From NCBI GenBank assembly GCA_003439945.1, contig QVRM01002767.1, positions 158,897-222,896 of the forward strand: DNA of 64,000 nucleotides, in the 5' to 3' direction. This stretch comes from Dermanyssus gallinae (Eukaryota > Arthropoda > Arachnida > Mesostigmata > Dermanyssidae). The notes below the pieces were generated by a model, which saw only the letters and a list, made by a program, of their open reading frames with translations, had not been told where the DNA came from and searched no databases. Shown here one piece after another: positions 47,431-59,548 of the stretch (positions are counted from its first letter, which is position 1; every line of letters begins with the position of its first letter). Position numbers and translations under genes: made by a program.

Positions 47431-48356
47431 CCATAGTTGCCAAGGGAGTCAGACAGGGGTGTCTATTGCGATCGGGTTTTTTATGATTACAAGAGCGCAA
47501 TTTTAATATTTAATGGGGTAAGGCGGAAAAGAACTAGTATTGCATGAGAGGGAATTGGATTATCTCAGTTAGTACAAGTTTTTGGGGTGACACTGAAAAC
47601 ATGGGACGATTCTTCAAAGGACGACAAGATAGTATGGGAATGAAGGCTGAAAGAAAAAGAAACGCAGTAGGATGCAAGGATCTCTAGGGGTTAAACAATA
47701 AATGCCCCTGACATAAAAGGGTGACATGTGTATTTAGGTATACATGCCAAGCGAACAATAAATCATTCAATCAATCAATAGATAAAGAGTACAAAGTAAA
47801 TTAAAAACTGAGAGAAGTACAAAGTAAGTAAAAGTTAAACAGACAAAGAGAAGTACAAAGCAAGTTAAGGTTAAATGAACAAATCGAGGTACAAAGTTAG
47901 TTGAGGTATTTCAGGACTAAAGGCCAGGGCGCGGAATAGGATTGCGGAGTAAAATTCGTAGCTTGGGAGATGAAATGGTGGAATTGAAAGGAAAACAGGC
48001 GTATACGGGAAATGAACATTGGTGATAGGAGCCAGATCGACTTTAGCAAAAATGTATGAAAATAAAAAGCCGCAAACAGGCGGGAAGTGTGATCACTCAA
48101 GAGGGTGTGGGCTATTGGCGGACGCTTGGGCAGGGATCTTGGATACAAGGGTGCCGCGAGCTAAATAAATGAATGGGGAGAGTTCAGAATGGAAGGCACT
48201 TGCTCAGTAAATTTTCGTGGAGAATCCATTGATATGGAATATGAATGCTTAGTTAACATATCAGCTGTCCGTCTAAGAACCTCTGATATAAAGGGGGAAG
48301 CGTGTGTCTAAGTATATATGTCAAGCGAATAGTATATATATATATATATATATATA
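47430..48356 (+). pseudogene. Very decayed LINE relic
   Basis: Near 47437-47475 a short frame reads IVAKGVRQGCLLRSG, which matches the GVRQGCxLSP motif of reverse transcriptases. Nothing else of the RT is intact. Two related 45-base tails (about 47706-47750 and 48284-48330, both containing CAAGCGAA) suggest two 3' ends. Tandem copies of a GAAGTACAAAG-containing unit lie at 47785-47900. A (TA)n run follows at 48330-48356. Confidence 0.4.
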
Positions 48357-48786
48357 CCTAATTCAGCTCTGAAAAGTTTGACGACCTCAGTTTCCTGAAT
48401 ATTGCGGTCTACTCTAAAGTCGGGTTTATGGTATGACTATACTTCCCACAAGCTGCTTATTTATGAATATCCTTTCTAGAAACTTTGCATATACTTTCCA
48501 CGCTTAATCAAAATGATCACCATTCTCTATAACCATATAGTATAGTGATGATCTTCATTCATTTATCTTATGCGCCGAAACCATAAGCTGGGACCTAAAC
48601 AAAACAAACCTTAAGCTGCTCGCGTTTTCACGTTCACAAAGATCGTTTTTCCCATAAGCGGGCTCCTTAAGACCACATCAACTGATTTATCGCGACTTCT
48701 AATGTGCAGCCCTAGGTCTACATCTGGTGCCGGAAAAATTCACTAGGGCGTGGGTCTCCCGTGGATAATCTGAGACACTTGCATAC

Positions 48787-49125
48787 TTAAGCAGTAGCTC
48801 TCTTGGTAATCACTAGGCCTCTTAAAGTCTCGAAGGCAAAAAGATCAAAAACCCATAGTCTCCGATAAATGCATACTTCTGAAGCATAGTTCTTTCCGCC
48901 TGCAAAACAAACCTGGGCAGCATCGTGACTGACGACTAAAGGTGTTAATGAGTCAGTCACAGTAACGTCCCACAGGAGTGTCCTTCCACTCTCAAAAGCT
49001 ATTGAGGTTATTCCTTTAGGCTGACGGGGGTTGTTTGTGTACAAACCTGCAGATTCGAGAATACAAGGGTAGCCGGAAGACCTTAGAGCACGGGCCCGGG
49101 AATTATTCAGAACAGCGTGTCTCCT
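48787..49125 (-). pseudogene. C-terminal domain of a non-LTR retrotransposon
   Basis: The frame contains RHAVLNNSRARAL, PKGITSIAFESGRTLLWDVTVTDSL, GGKNYA and FDLFAFETLRG. This is the GR-LxWDVTV domain found after the RT in many animal LINEs. It is open and about 110 residues long, but no RT is found upstream on this strand. Confidence 0.6.
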
Positions 49126-49138
49126 TCTAGTGCCTAAG

Positions 49139-49178
<40 letters not shown>
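49139..49178. repeat. (TA)n microsatellite
   Basis: Pure TA run. Confidence 0.95.
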
Positions 49179-49179
<1 letters not shown>

Positions 49180-49180
<1 letters not shown>

Positions 49181-50579
49181 CTTTAAGCGTATGTTAGATT
49201 ATTGTATTATTTTTTAGATTCAATGAAGTAGTTTTTACTTCTGGACTATCCTTCGTTCCCTACAGGCCTGAGATCGCGGTGAGGCATATCTTCAACGTCC
49301 GATACCCATACATGCTGAGATCTCTAGGGTTTCCCTAACAGTCACTGTGGCAGCATGGCCGGTGACTCCCAACGGTATGGTTTTTCATCTATTTTTAATT
49401 GAATGAATGTATTGTTTATTAACAAAAATCTGGTTTATGCACATATTTGCTACAGCTCTCCTGCAAGACTCATTAGCAATATTGCTTTTGTACACTGTTG
49501 GAGATGATACAAGGCACACGAATTTTCGCATCGCTTGCATTCACTTTCAGTCGATATCTCATGCATTTCTTCATATGAAATCCATGTATTGAAAAAGCTG
49601 TAACGAAGTACCTGTTTTTACAACATGAGCCCTTCCAGTAGTTTGTTGTGATCGCTCTAGTCTCATAAAAAACGTCAATTAACATCTGAAAACTTATATT
49701 CCCATTCACCAGGATGATTTATGAAGACCTCCCTTCTCGGTAAAGCTTAAGTTGTTCTGAGATATTCCACAAAGGGTGGTGTCGAGGCCAACCGATAGAC
49801 AAGCCGGTTGCGACTAGTGCGGTGGACTACTCTTTTTAAAAATCTGGCTTTGATTTTGCCAAGTACTTCCAGATTCGTTTTCGATAGGTAGGGTCATATA
49901 ACCTGTATCCAGTAAGCAGCGGTCGGTGCAATCTCTAAATTAGAACGGTTGAGAGCGACATCCAGCGACGATCGATGATGCTCTGGGATATTATGAAACG
50001 ATAAAATGTCCTTGTGAGCTCTTAAATCGATTTATTCTGATAAATGTAATCCTTGCGTTAAAAAGGCTATTTCAAGATATGAAACATACTGAACAAAATC
50101 AATTGGTGCTGAGCTCAAGCGTGATTCCTATTATTCGGGCAGCCTACCTCCGCGATTATATCTATTCTCAATTAGCATCCCTCAAAGAAAATTCGATCAA
50201 TAACAGGTTTAACAGGAGCGGCGACACCCCGGTAGATTACAACCATGACTAGCACACCGGCTCGACTCACAATTGTGGCAGTTTATTTTAAAGAAGTTGT
50301 TTTCAATTCGATCATCCTCCGTTCCCTACGGGCTTGGAATCGCCGAAAGGCATTTCTTTAATACATTGAGGGCCCAACATGACGGTATGGTTTAGCAATT
50401 GTACCAATGCAATGTACCTGCTCTATATGCGCAGGCTTACTTGAACTTTTATTACGTATTGTACTCATGAAATTAGTGAATTGGACACGAATCAAGATGC
50501 AATGGCTCGCTTTTAACTCACCAACACTTTGTTAGCGGGTGCTTTAGTACAACGCTCAGCCAACCGTAGAGTTGCAGCC

Positions 50580-50580
<1 letters not shown>
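49180..50580. other. Intergenic, probable old repeats
   Basis: Two related blocks of about 80 bases at 49245-49300 and 50325-50380 (both CGTTCCCTAC followed by GATCGC/AATCGC) point to a dispersed repeat. No coding region is supported. Confidence 0.4.

Positions 50581-50582
<2 letters not shown>

Positions 50583-50621
<39 letters not shown>
50583..50621. repeat. (TA)n microsatellite
   Basis: Pure TA run. Confidence 0.95.
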
Positions 50622-50625
<4 letters not shown>

Positions 50626-51640
50626 CTTATATTAATTGATGCCAACTATTTGTAAGCAGGTATTTACTATTAAGCAGTCTACCTTTTGCATTTGACGCTG
50701 GGGCGACGGGATTCGAAACCGTAAAAACAAATGCAGGATACCTGTTCACTTATACCAAATCTACATACATATTAATCCTTGATACGCATTATTGTTTTTA
50801 TATAGGCTGTGCTTAACGTTGCATAATGTGATGCTCGAATAAAGCGCAAACAATTAGCTACCGTATCAAAAGGCAAAAACGCACCGATCCCTTACTGGTA
50901 CTCATACTTCTTAACAGTCTAGAGAGCACCCTTTGGCTGCAGAACAGAACGTATTGTGCTCCCACTGACCGACCTACTACAGGATTGCAATGCATAACCG
51001 CTACATTACTGCATCTACGAAAAACACAGAAATCGTTATTGTCGATCTGGAGTTGCACATCTAAGAGGCGCCGACGCGTTTAGGACGTCAGCCTCTACTT
51101 CGGGAAGACTATAACATGCCTTTGACGGCGTCGTTAAATTGTGCGCAATATAGATCTGGTACTTTTTGGATAAGTGCGTGGTTTTAAAAGATGAGGCGCA
51201 AAGATGAATATGCATTTAATAGCAATGCGCTTCCTTCAGCGGTGATTCAGCAGGTGACTTCAAAATACAAATTACCGAAGAGCTAATGCTCGATTAACAT
51301 GCACTGTATGCTGCAAGATGTTGCCGATTTGCAAGATGGTGCTCTCCAATGACCGACATAAATGCACATTCCAAGCTTTTTAAATCGACCCAATAGGTCA
51401 CTATAGCGCTCGCCCGTCGATAGGTTGGATGCCTCAGAGCGTATGCACTTTCTAGGATGTCTATTTTTTCTAGTCAGCTAGGCTTCAAACTCTATATTCC
51501 TAGTGAATTAGGTTATCGTCTCATTTCTAGAAGGTCGAAGAAAAAAACAAATCATATAGAAATAGAGCAGATCAGACAGAGATCAAACAGCAGATCAAAC
51601 GATATCTTCATAGATAGCGATCAAACGATATCTTCATAGC
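50622..51640. other. Intergenic sequence, nothing recognised
   Basis: Background frames only. An imperfect B-box-like match near 50708 (minus) lacks the rest of a tRNA. Confidence 0.5.
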
Positions 51641-52740
51641 ATAGATCTCGATTGATCCGTTCTTGTGCTGGTGTTGGTTTCGGCCACATCAATTCTTCTT
51701 GCGCTGCCGAACTCATGATGCTCAATAAGACTCAGATAGGTCAGCGCGAAATTGAGATGGACAGATAGCAAGAAGTTGGGAGCCCACGAAATACGATGTG
51801 CCACTATTCCGAAGCTTATTCAGACGCATATTAGGACGATGTCCAGCCGAACGACGACGAACACGCGCCAACAAGCGTGTTCGTGCGGCAACAATGCAGA
51901 TGTAATTGTTGCCGTACAATTCAAGCGAAGTGCTCGCACACCCCCGTCGTCACCCTTACCCCCCGCCCCCCGCACGCTTCCCTTCCCTTCCCCTCGCGTG
52001 TTCGAGCTACATACTGACGTGTCGGGATAGCTTGTACTGATGTAGTCTATTCCAGACTCGATCTCCTGCTGTCTTATTTCCCTATATCTTCTCTCTATCT
52101 CTCTCTCTCTCTCCTTCTGTGTCTGTCTTTCTCTATCCCGATCTCCGCTAGCCAGGCGTTCGAGACTCTTTATGACCTCGCTGTGTAAAGGGGTCGTCAC
52201 CAGCGGAGCGTTATCAGCGTCCGTGCGATGCCTGTTGGTCGGAGCTTGCCAACCACACGCCCGCCCTATTCGCGCGTAATGTTTGCGCAAATCCCACGAA
52301 ATCCTCCAATTAATTAAGACCAACGGTTTGCCAACGATTGTGCGACCTCGGACTCGGGCCTGCACTTCAGCTACCGAGCGTACCGAGTAGAAAGAGACAA
52401 AGCCCCACAAACAAATGCAGACATAGCGGGCATGGGTGGGGTTGTGTGGAGGTGAGAAGTGTAAACGGCGGGGGGGGGCGGGGAGCTGCAATGGAGGAGA
52501 GGCCGGATCTAGCCGAATCCACGACGAGAAACAGGCGGCGATGCCGACGCAAAGTTTGTTCGGTTGTTGGAGCGGCGTAGAAACGAGGTATTAAAAGTTT
52601 GCCTTCCGAAAATTTTGCCCGACATCCTCATAGTACATAGGCCGGTTGTTGTTGTTGTCGTCGCCGAACGAGTTGGCTGATCGTCACCAAAAAGATTTAG
52701 ACTCTCTGCATTGCCGCCTGTTTGCTTTTAACCCAGCGAT
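51640..52740. promoter_or_regulatory. GC-rich island, possible promoter and first exon
   Basis: Much richer in GC and CpG than its surroundings. It holds C-rich tracts (51945-51995), a (CT)n stretch (52088-52112), a G tract (52470-52480) and GTT repeats (52645-52660). Open frames run on both strands (51820-52491 minus, 52338-52580 plus), but their composition comes from the simple repeats. Inference: the 5' end of a gene, possibly the plus-strand one whose last exon is at 59549. Confidence 0.35.
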
Positions 52741-55700
52741 AGTTAGTCGGCGTCTCTCTGTGAGCAAGCTTAATTTGCGGTTGACAGATGAACGCTAAGC
52801 ATGCCTAGTGATCACCTACGAACTAGTCGAACGCAAGATGGGTTATGAAGCTTTTGGGCGAGCGGAACGATTCAAAGTTAGACTCGCTACATTGCCAGAG
52901 TCAGATCCATGAACGATCATCGTTGGTCGAGAACCATCTTTGAAATGATGGATGTAATAGAAGCAACGTCGCGTGAATATGCACAGATGGAGATGCTGGT
53001 GAAGGGAGGGCATATTTTTTTTTTTAAATAACATACATATTTATTTAACATATATTAAGTACAAAAACATGTCTCGACGCTCGCAATGGGCCTTAAGGCC
53101 TGTGGCACGGAGAATGTGCCTGTAACGACATCATAACAGTGCTATTGCTCTGCAGCGAGTGGGTGAGATGCAGATACAGAACTGGTTGATTTCGATGGTC
53201 GCAAGCCATAGCCTTACTTAATGCCAAAGCCATTAGGGATAGCCGAGATATGGAAGTACCTATAGGACAGTACAAGAGACTTGGATTTGCCGTGCCGGTC
53301 TCTGTTCCGAGAAACAGGATGATATATTCGATAATTATATTCGTTAAGCTTTGCTCATATTCGAAGTAAAAGAGTAATTCTAATAACAGGATAGGAAGAC
53401 AATGTTCTAAAGTAAAATAATAGGCATTGTACCTAAATAGTCAGATCCAAGGCTTTAAATATGTATATATATATATATATATATTAGAAGTCTTACAGAG
53501 GTGAGTGAAAGCTGACTAATATATAGAAGTCTTACAGACGCATTGGTAATAGTCAGAGGCACATTTATATTCATTTGTTAAATAATATTCTACATTACAT
53601 ACTCACAGATGACGTTTTAGCAAATAAAGAGGCCTTTATATAGTCGCGATTAGTGAGTCGAGTGCCATACCAAAAAATACTCATATATTACAATATATAC
53701 CATTTGCTAACAATAGACTACGTGAAGAAGATATCTTCCCTCCGTCTCTCCTTATTAAGGGGGTTATAGTGATAGAGCTTTTAACGATCATGTTCATACT
53801 GGTTAAAAACGCTCTGGATCGAGAGCTAGCAAAAGCTTTGAAAGCGTGCTACATAGATACAAACTTTAATGCGACATTTTCTAGACTAGTCAATGCTCAA
53901 CAGATCATGATCTGATTGCTTAAATAGAATAGAAACGTCTCTATAACCAGTTTTACAATATTGAAAAAATTAAAAAGACTATTTTAGAGACGCAAATTTA
54001 GTAAATACAACTATTGATCATCACAGATAAAATAACAATGCTATAGGGTTTTATAAGGTTTTCAAATCAGTGAGATGGACAAGTAGGAAATGGGCACCAG
54101 CACGGCGCACCTCTGTTCCGGAGGACTCGCCTGCTGACCTAGACAGAAGCGATCGCAGCGCTTGGCAAACTGTCTCAACTATAAAAGATCTACCGCCGAG
54201 AGTGTGGTCTTAAAGGTGATTACAGGATCTCTGCTAGTCTCTGGTCAGCTGCCAAATATTGCAGGCGTGTCTGGCCAAGCCAGCTGTATCTGTTCTCTCT
54301 AAAGCTGCAAAGTGCAACCTGGCAGCGCTGGCGGGTACAGGTCTGCGACGAAGATTCGAGTGCTTTTTGATGTCCTGGTAAACAGTTTTGATGGACTCCG
54401 GCTGGATTTTGGTGCCCAGACCTCTGCGTCCTCCGACCAGCATCGGCAATCATAACGGTGATAAGAGAAACACCAAATGGTCGGCGAAATGCTACATTAC
54501 AACCCACAATGACGTAGTTTCTAATAACTCTTTCTTTCTGAAGCAAGCTTGAGTCGCGTTAATCGACGACAACCTGGTAAAATCGTTACGGGTCACTTGC
54601 GTGCGATCCGAGGAGTGCGTCCGGCCCTTCGACGTCCTATATCCAGCATCAGCGATTCCAAACTCGACGAGAAGCAAACCAACTGACCGGCAAAACGGGA
54701 CATATCAGCCTAAAAAGTGCTATTCTTACTAGCCCTCCTTTTCAGGAACTAGTTAGGGTCGCGCTTGTTAACAATGCGTTGATTTCGATGAAAGGGGCTA
54801 CCTTGACATGACCCAATATTGGGCTATGTTTTTAAGGAAGAATGAATATCCACCTTGGGACAGCTATTTTGATATCCGCCAACGTTGGGATATGTTTTTA
54901 ATAGCAAGTTTCCATTATAATTACTTTAATCTTACAAAACATTCGAAGCTTTTATCAAAACTGTATCAATAATTGTAAATAATCACCACGAGCAGTATAA
55001 GTTGGATTTCAAATAATCCCCTCGACTGATAATTTTCTGTGCGGATGAATGACAGCATCGGCACGTATTGATATTTCAGACCGTAGACACATTATAACCA
55101 AGCACCGTCGGATACAAACTTTAATTCGACGGACGCAAGGTTCATGTTCGTACAAACGCTAACGCTTAACGACTGGAACTATAGTGAGCAATCGGTCTAG
55201 TTTCGAAAATTATCAAACACGTTGAGATGCCATGTTGTGTTTTATCTATTACGATATGACTTGTGATACCTACCACAAGCCATGTTGCAAGCTTTTGGCA
55301 TTTCTCCTCCTTTGATCGTTTGAAGTTATGCTATTTATGGGGTCTTTCTATGAAGCAATGCGAAAAGCAGTCCCGTGGACGTTAAATCTTGGTTGGGGGT
55401 TAGCACGAAAAGTATTTTTAACATGCTACCCGAACGTGCAACACGTAAACATAAACTTCTTTGCAGCACGTAAACATGAAGCTTTATTTAAACCTAGACC
55501 TTATTGTTTATGTTCTTAGACAAAGTTAGCAATTAACAATTGATCTTTCGTTGCCACCTCTATTTTCTCATTGCCATTGAATTGAGTGTTGAATGTAAAA
55601 TAAACATATGAATAAGCATCTATCAACTTAAGGTTAATTCGCAAGTTGCTATGTACTGCACTCTGATCCAATGAGACAGGAAGACTAATTCGTGCTATTT

Positions 55701-55763
55701 CTACTAGCTTATTTCTCCTTGAAACCACTTGGCATTTCGCCAATACGTAAACATGTATCTGCC
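52741..55763. other. Intergenic or intronic, nothing recognised
   Basis: AT-rich with a small TA run at 53464-53482 and a duplicated AGAAGTCTTACAGA (about 53486 and 53526). The minus frames at 54220-54677 repeat IADAG-containing stretches but have no recognisable domain. Confidence 0.45.
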
Positions 55764-55887
<124 letters not shown>

Positions 55888-56738
55888 TTCAAATATTGTT
55901 GTTCCATTGGCTGCATATCTGGAGACGAGATACAACAGAAACATGCGTATATAACATAAACTACGCCCCTATAAGAGGCGTACAACAAATACGCACGACA
56001 AAACGTAAGGCATGCTGCGTGTTGGTGCAACAATTCTGCATACCAAACAAACATGCAAATTAACACATCTTTATATAGGTTTCACGTCGTCCATGTGGCC
56101 GATCGGGTTCTCAGCGTAGCAGGCGAACGTTGCGGACGCATGTGAGATCGGTCCCGGAAGATATCTTCGGATACTAGTACGGGAGACCCTTTCGTCCGTT
56201 TCTTTGTGGGGAACAGATAGAATTAGTCATTAGGAGTATACTATGCACAAAACGGAAACTGTTGGTGAATTTTCGTGAATTGTGTGACAACCGAAAGGCT
56301 TGCCACGAGGACAGACTGAGGTGAGCTGTAGTCGCATGTGCAGTGCAATCACCTGGAAGCTGCAGAAGGGACCTCGCGGCTCCCTCCCATGAGTGGGTGA
56401 GTTACATGGTTTCCCGTTTCTGTGGAGTTTTCGTGCACTCGTGAGCCTGTCACGGACTACCACTGGATCGCGCGGTCGCCGTCTTCTTGGTTCGCCACGT
56501 CTAAGAGTGCAACCTTAGCTCATAGTGGCTTACCGGCCCAGCCGAGCGCTGTGTGCCTGAGAAAACGAAGTTATCGTATCTCCGCACGCAGTTCAACAAA
56601 CAGGCAGGCAAGCGCCAAGTAACGCGTTAAGATATTTATATACGTTATAACAACATCTGAATATATTGATATAACAAACAAAAGCAGGTAAAGTGTAGTA
56701 CAGGACGCATTAGGCTGGCCGATTGGGCCAACAGAGGC

Positions 56739-58841
56739 ATGTACCTATCGCCATCCCGCAAAGGCCCTAAGGGGCAGGGGGGGCGTAACCTGGACATGGA
56801 GCCTGCCGAAGTTAATGATACTGAAGGATCGTCTAGGGAGACAGATCCTACAGACCCGACGAAGAAACTTGAAAAGGATAAGAAGGAAGGTACAGAAAGG
56901 GAACATGGCTATTCGGATAGCATTACAGCTGAGGAATACACCGGCCCGTTTGCTACAACAATAGACCTGGTAACGGCTCTTCACGAATACACGCAGGGAA
57001 CACAAGGCGTTCATCTTAAGGTAAAGAACGGCGTGAAATCCCTACTCCTGGAAGTGAATAAGGCTAAAAGACAGGAGCTGAAGGCAATAAAAGAAAGGAC
57101 CCTTGAATTGCAATTGCAAGCTGAGGAAATAAAGGAAGCCCAAACTAAAGTAATCGATGCCTTGCGAGAAGATAACCGTAAGCTACTAGCGGAAATAGAA
57201 GAAATAATGGCCAATGATGGGCAGGTGCCACAAACAAAGAAGGCCTGTTGTCGCTGCCAACTTAGTCAGGCAGATAACATTAATGCAATGATAGAGGCTT
57301 GTGAAGACGAGCAGGACCTTACAACTTTGTTGGCCACCGATTGGCCAGTTGGGGTATACACACACACTAAACTGACCAAAACGAGCATCGTTAAAGAGAG
57401 CCCAGTAAGGCTTATGATTGTCAGGGAAGACTCAAGGGATGATAGTGTGACATGGGACAACATGTCAACTCAGTTCAGCGGGCTTAAAGGAGAGGCGGCT
57501 AAGAGACTAGGAGAGGTAATCTCCCGCCACGTCCAAGAAACAGGAGACAGTGGAGAACCCATAAGTAAGGCATTAATCGCCATGCGTCTGCCTAAAAACA
57601 GTGGCATTCTCCAGGAAAGTGAATTATTGGAGAAAACCATTGGGAAGGTAAAGGACATCATAGAGACGAGCAAGCACCATGACCGCGAAAGCGGCATATC
57701 GTGCTATATGAGTAGCCAAGGGGATCAGCAGGGCGCCCGAAAGCTTCTTGAGTGTCTTTCCCGTAAGTTTAATCTAAAGCTCGCGATAACAACATGTAAA
57801 AGCGGCAGGAAAAAGATGGGCGAGAAAGAAAAAACCAAAAAAAGTATGACTCAGTATCGCCCATCAACTACAGCCATCATTCTGAAGAAACGGGACACGG
57901 CAACATATGCCGACATGCTTCAAATTCAGAAAAATGTCGACGTAAACGAACACGGAGTTGTCGTCAACAAATGGCGAAAACTCGAAAGCGGCGACGTAAA
58001 GCTGACGATTACAGAAAAGGCGGCTGGAGGTGCGCTGACCTTTGCGGAAGCACTCTGCAAACAGGCGGCTCTCGATGCGGCTAATATTCAAGAAAAGAGG
58101 ATAATTGTCCGAGGACTACTAGAGGATGCGTATGAAAAGGAAATAGGAGAAGCAGTCGCGTCGCTTCTAGGAGAGGGTGAATGTTTCACCCTGGAGAAGC
58201 CCAGAAAAGGACACACAGGGTCTCTATCAGTGATGGTTAAAGCCAGAGAGGGCGTCGCACGCAAGCTGTTAGCTATCGGACATATCCAGCTTGGCTGGAC
58301 TTGGTGCCACATTTCCGAGTGGGTCACGATTCCCTGCTGCTCACGCTGCCAAAAAATCGGGCACAGTGCACACGAGTGCGAAAACCAGATAGCCCAAGGG
58401 TTCATATGTCATAACTGTGGCCGATCGGGACATATAGCTCGAGATTGCCAAGAGTCATCAGCATGTTATAATTGTAACGTGCTGGGACACGCTGCTAACT
58501 CCATAACATGCCCAATCTTCAGAGAGAAATTGCTGGGAATGAGAAGAAAAAAGACCTGGACCGCTTCAAAGATTAAGGAATCCCTACCGGTCGACCCCCA
58601 GGTTCTCCCTGCGCCACCGAAGAGTGAGGAGAGAAATAGCAGAGAACGAGAACCAGAGGCCACGCTGACCGATCCAGGAAACGAGACGGATATGGACACT
58701 GACATAGATGAGCAAGGCTTTCGGAAGGTCGCCAACAAGAGAAGGCGCAGGCGAAGTCTGGGATCACCACCCGTTGGAACTCCTAAGGTAGCTAAACAAA
58801 GAGACGGAGAACCGGGCAGCAGTACTACGCAACAGCAATAA
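56739..58841 (+). CDS. Retrotransposon ORF1 (gag-like), 700 aa, intact
   Basis: RNA-binding nucleocapsid-like protein of an R1/SART-type element. Order: a charged N-terminus; a coiled coil near residues 97-158 (repeated L/K/E heptads); a gag core; three zinc knuckles at about 533-590, roughly C-X2-C-X4-H-X4-C each (CSRCQKIGHSAHEC, CHNCGRSGHIARDC, CYNCNVLGHAANSITC); and a basic tail (ANKRRRRRSLG near 670) that may target the nucleus. No stops or frameshifts. Three CCHC knuckles at the C-terminal end of ORF1 and the length fit R1-clade elements. The stop TAA at 58839-58841 overlaps the ORF2 ATG. Confidence 0.92.
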   Translation: MYLSPSRKGPKGQGGRNLDMEPAEVNDTEGSSRETDPTDPTKKLEKDKKEGTEREHGYSDSITAEEYTGPFATTIDLVTALHEYTQGTQGVHLKVKNGVKSLLLEVNKAKRQELKAIKERTLELQLQAEEIKEAQTKVIDALREDNRKLLAEIEEIMANDGQVPQTKKACCRCQLSQADNINAMIEACEDEQDLTTLLATDWPVGVYTHTKLTKTSIVKESPVRLMIVREDSRDDSVTWDNMSTQFSGLKGEAAKRLGEVISRHVQETGDSGEPISKALIAMRLPKNSGILQESELLEKTIGKVKDIIETSKHHDRESGISCYMSSQGDQQGARKLLECLSRKFNLKLAITTCKSGRKKMGEKEKTKKSMTQYRPSTTAIILKKRDTATYADMLQIQKNVDVNEHGVVVNKWRKLESGDVKLTITEKAAGGALTFAEALCKQAALDAANIQEKRIIVRGLLEDAYEKEIGEAVASLLGEGECFTLEKPRKGHTGSLSVMVKAREGVARKLLAIGHIQLGWTWCHISEWVTIPCCSRCQKIGHSAHECENQIAQGFICHNCGRSGHIARDCQESSACYNCNVLGHAANSITCPIFREKLLGMRRKKTWTASKIKESLPVDPQVLPAPPKSEERNSREREPEATLTDPGNETDMDTDIDEQGFRKVANKRRRRRSLGSPPVGTPKVAKQRDGEPGSSTTQQQ

Positions 58842-59200
58842 TGACCAGCAATAGTATTAATGTGCTGCAGTTAAACTGCAACAGAAGCAGGCAGGTCCAT
58901 CACATGCTAGACGTGATTGCTGTGAGGCATAAAGCTTCGCTGTATGTGGTAAGCGAGCCCAACAAATCCCTGGTTGCGATCAAAGAATGGATTATGGATG
59001 TTATCGCACGTATGTTGGAGTCTCGAAAACAGTGGAACAGACTTGCGTGCGTAATAGCAGGGATCATGATGGTTAAGGAGGAGGCTGTACGACGACGTAT
59101 TGCCGACTTCATTGTAAACGATGCGGCTGGCGAAGTTATTCGCGTGATGGTGGATGTGGTCTCGGTGGCGGTCGATCTAACGGCTGGCGCCCAGATATGA
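58841..59200 (+). CDS. ORF2 remnant, endonuclease start fused to C-terminus
   Basis: 119 codons starting at ATG 58841 inside TAATG, overlapping the ORF1 stop by one base. Residues 1-45 match the start of the R1-type AP endonuclease (INVLQLNCNRSR, then VVSEPNKS, which holds the catalytic glutamate region). From about residue 48 the sequence (EWIMDVIARMLESRKQWNRL, KKE-like charged helix) looks like the C-terminal end of ORF2. The roughly 900 residues between are deleted in frame. Known: in Bombyx SART1, a UAAUG overlap lets ribosomes reinitiate on ORF2. The fused product would have no RT or nuclease activity. Confidence 0.75.
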   Translation: MTSNSINVLQLNCNRSRQVHHMLDVIAVRHKASLYVVSEPNKSLVAIKEWIMDVIARMLESRKQWNRLACVIAGIMMVKEEAVRRRIADFIVNDAAGEVIRVMVDVVSVAVDLTAGAQI

Positions 59201-59548
59201 GCTTTGTGAAAGCCTGATTTGCAAGGAAAACGAATTTACAGAGTTTTAAACAAGAACCGGTGCGGACAGATACAAGATAGGTTGTGATATTATTAGAGAC
59301 TCCTCCCCCTTAACTGTGAGCAATATTAGTTTCACCTATAGGACCCGGTTACGGGGGATGACAGGAGGTATGAGGGTTTTAGCAGGTAATACAAAGGCTT
59401 TGGTAGTCATTGAGCTACCAGCCGGCGTGTAGTCCTGCACAACGTGCCTAAAAGCATTTCCCCCTCCTGTATAAAAAAAAAAAAAAAAAAAAACAAAATG
59501 TGGCCGATCGAGCTTGCTCTGGCTGGCTGGGATCGTGTCGAATCGTAG

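Larger units (their letters stand above)
56093..59510 (+). mobile_element. Non-LTR (SART/R1-type) element, internally deleted, gag intact
   Basis: Flanked by the 13-base target duplication ATGTGGCCGATCG (56093-56105 and 59498-59510). The body is a 5' region (56106-56738), an intact ORF1, a short fused ORF2, a 3' UTR and a poly(A) of about 21 A at 59473-59493. Most of ORF2 (endonuclease core, whole RT) is missing, yet both ends are present. This is an internal deletion, not 5' truncation. Transcription from its own 5' region would give a gag-only RNA. Confidence 0.9.

Noticed and set aside
50694..50730. B-box-like match suggesting a tRNA on the minus strand
   Set aside because: Has an extra base in the box, and no A box or cloverleaf can be drawn.
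51064..51110. tRNA-like start GGCGCCGACGCG with a GTCAGCCTC stretch
   Set aside because: No B box at the right distance and no anticodon arm.
51820..52491. 223-codon minus-strand frame with RDRERQTQKERERE
   Set aside because: The charged stretch is a (CT)n repeat read on the minus strand, and the rest is GC-rich low-complexity sequence; no domain or splice support.
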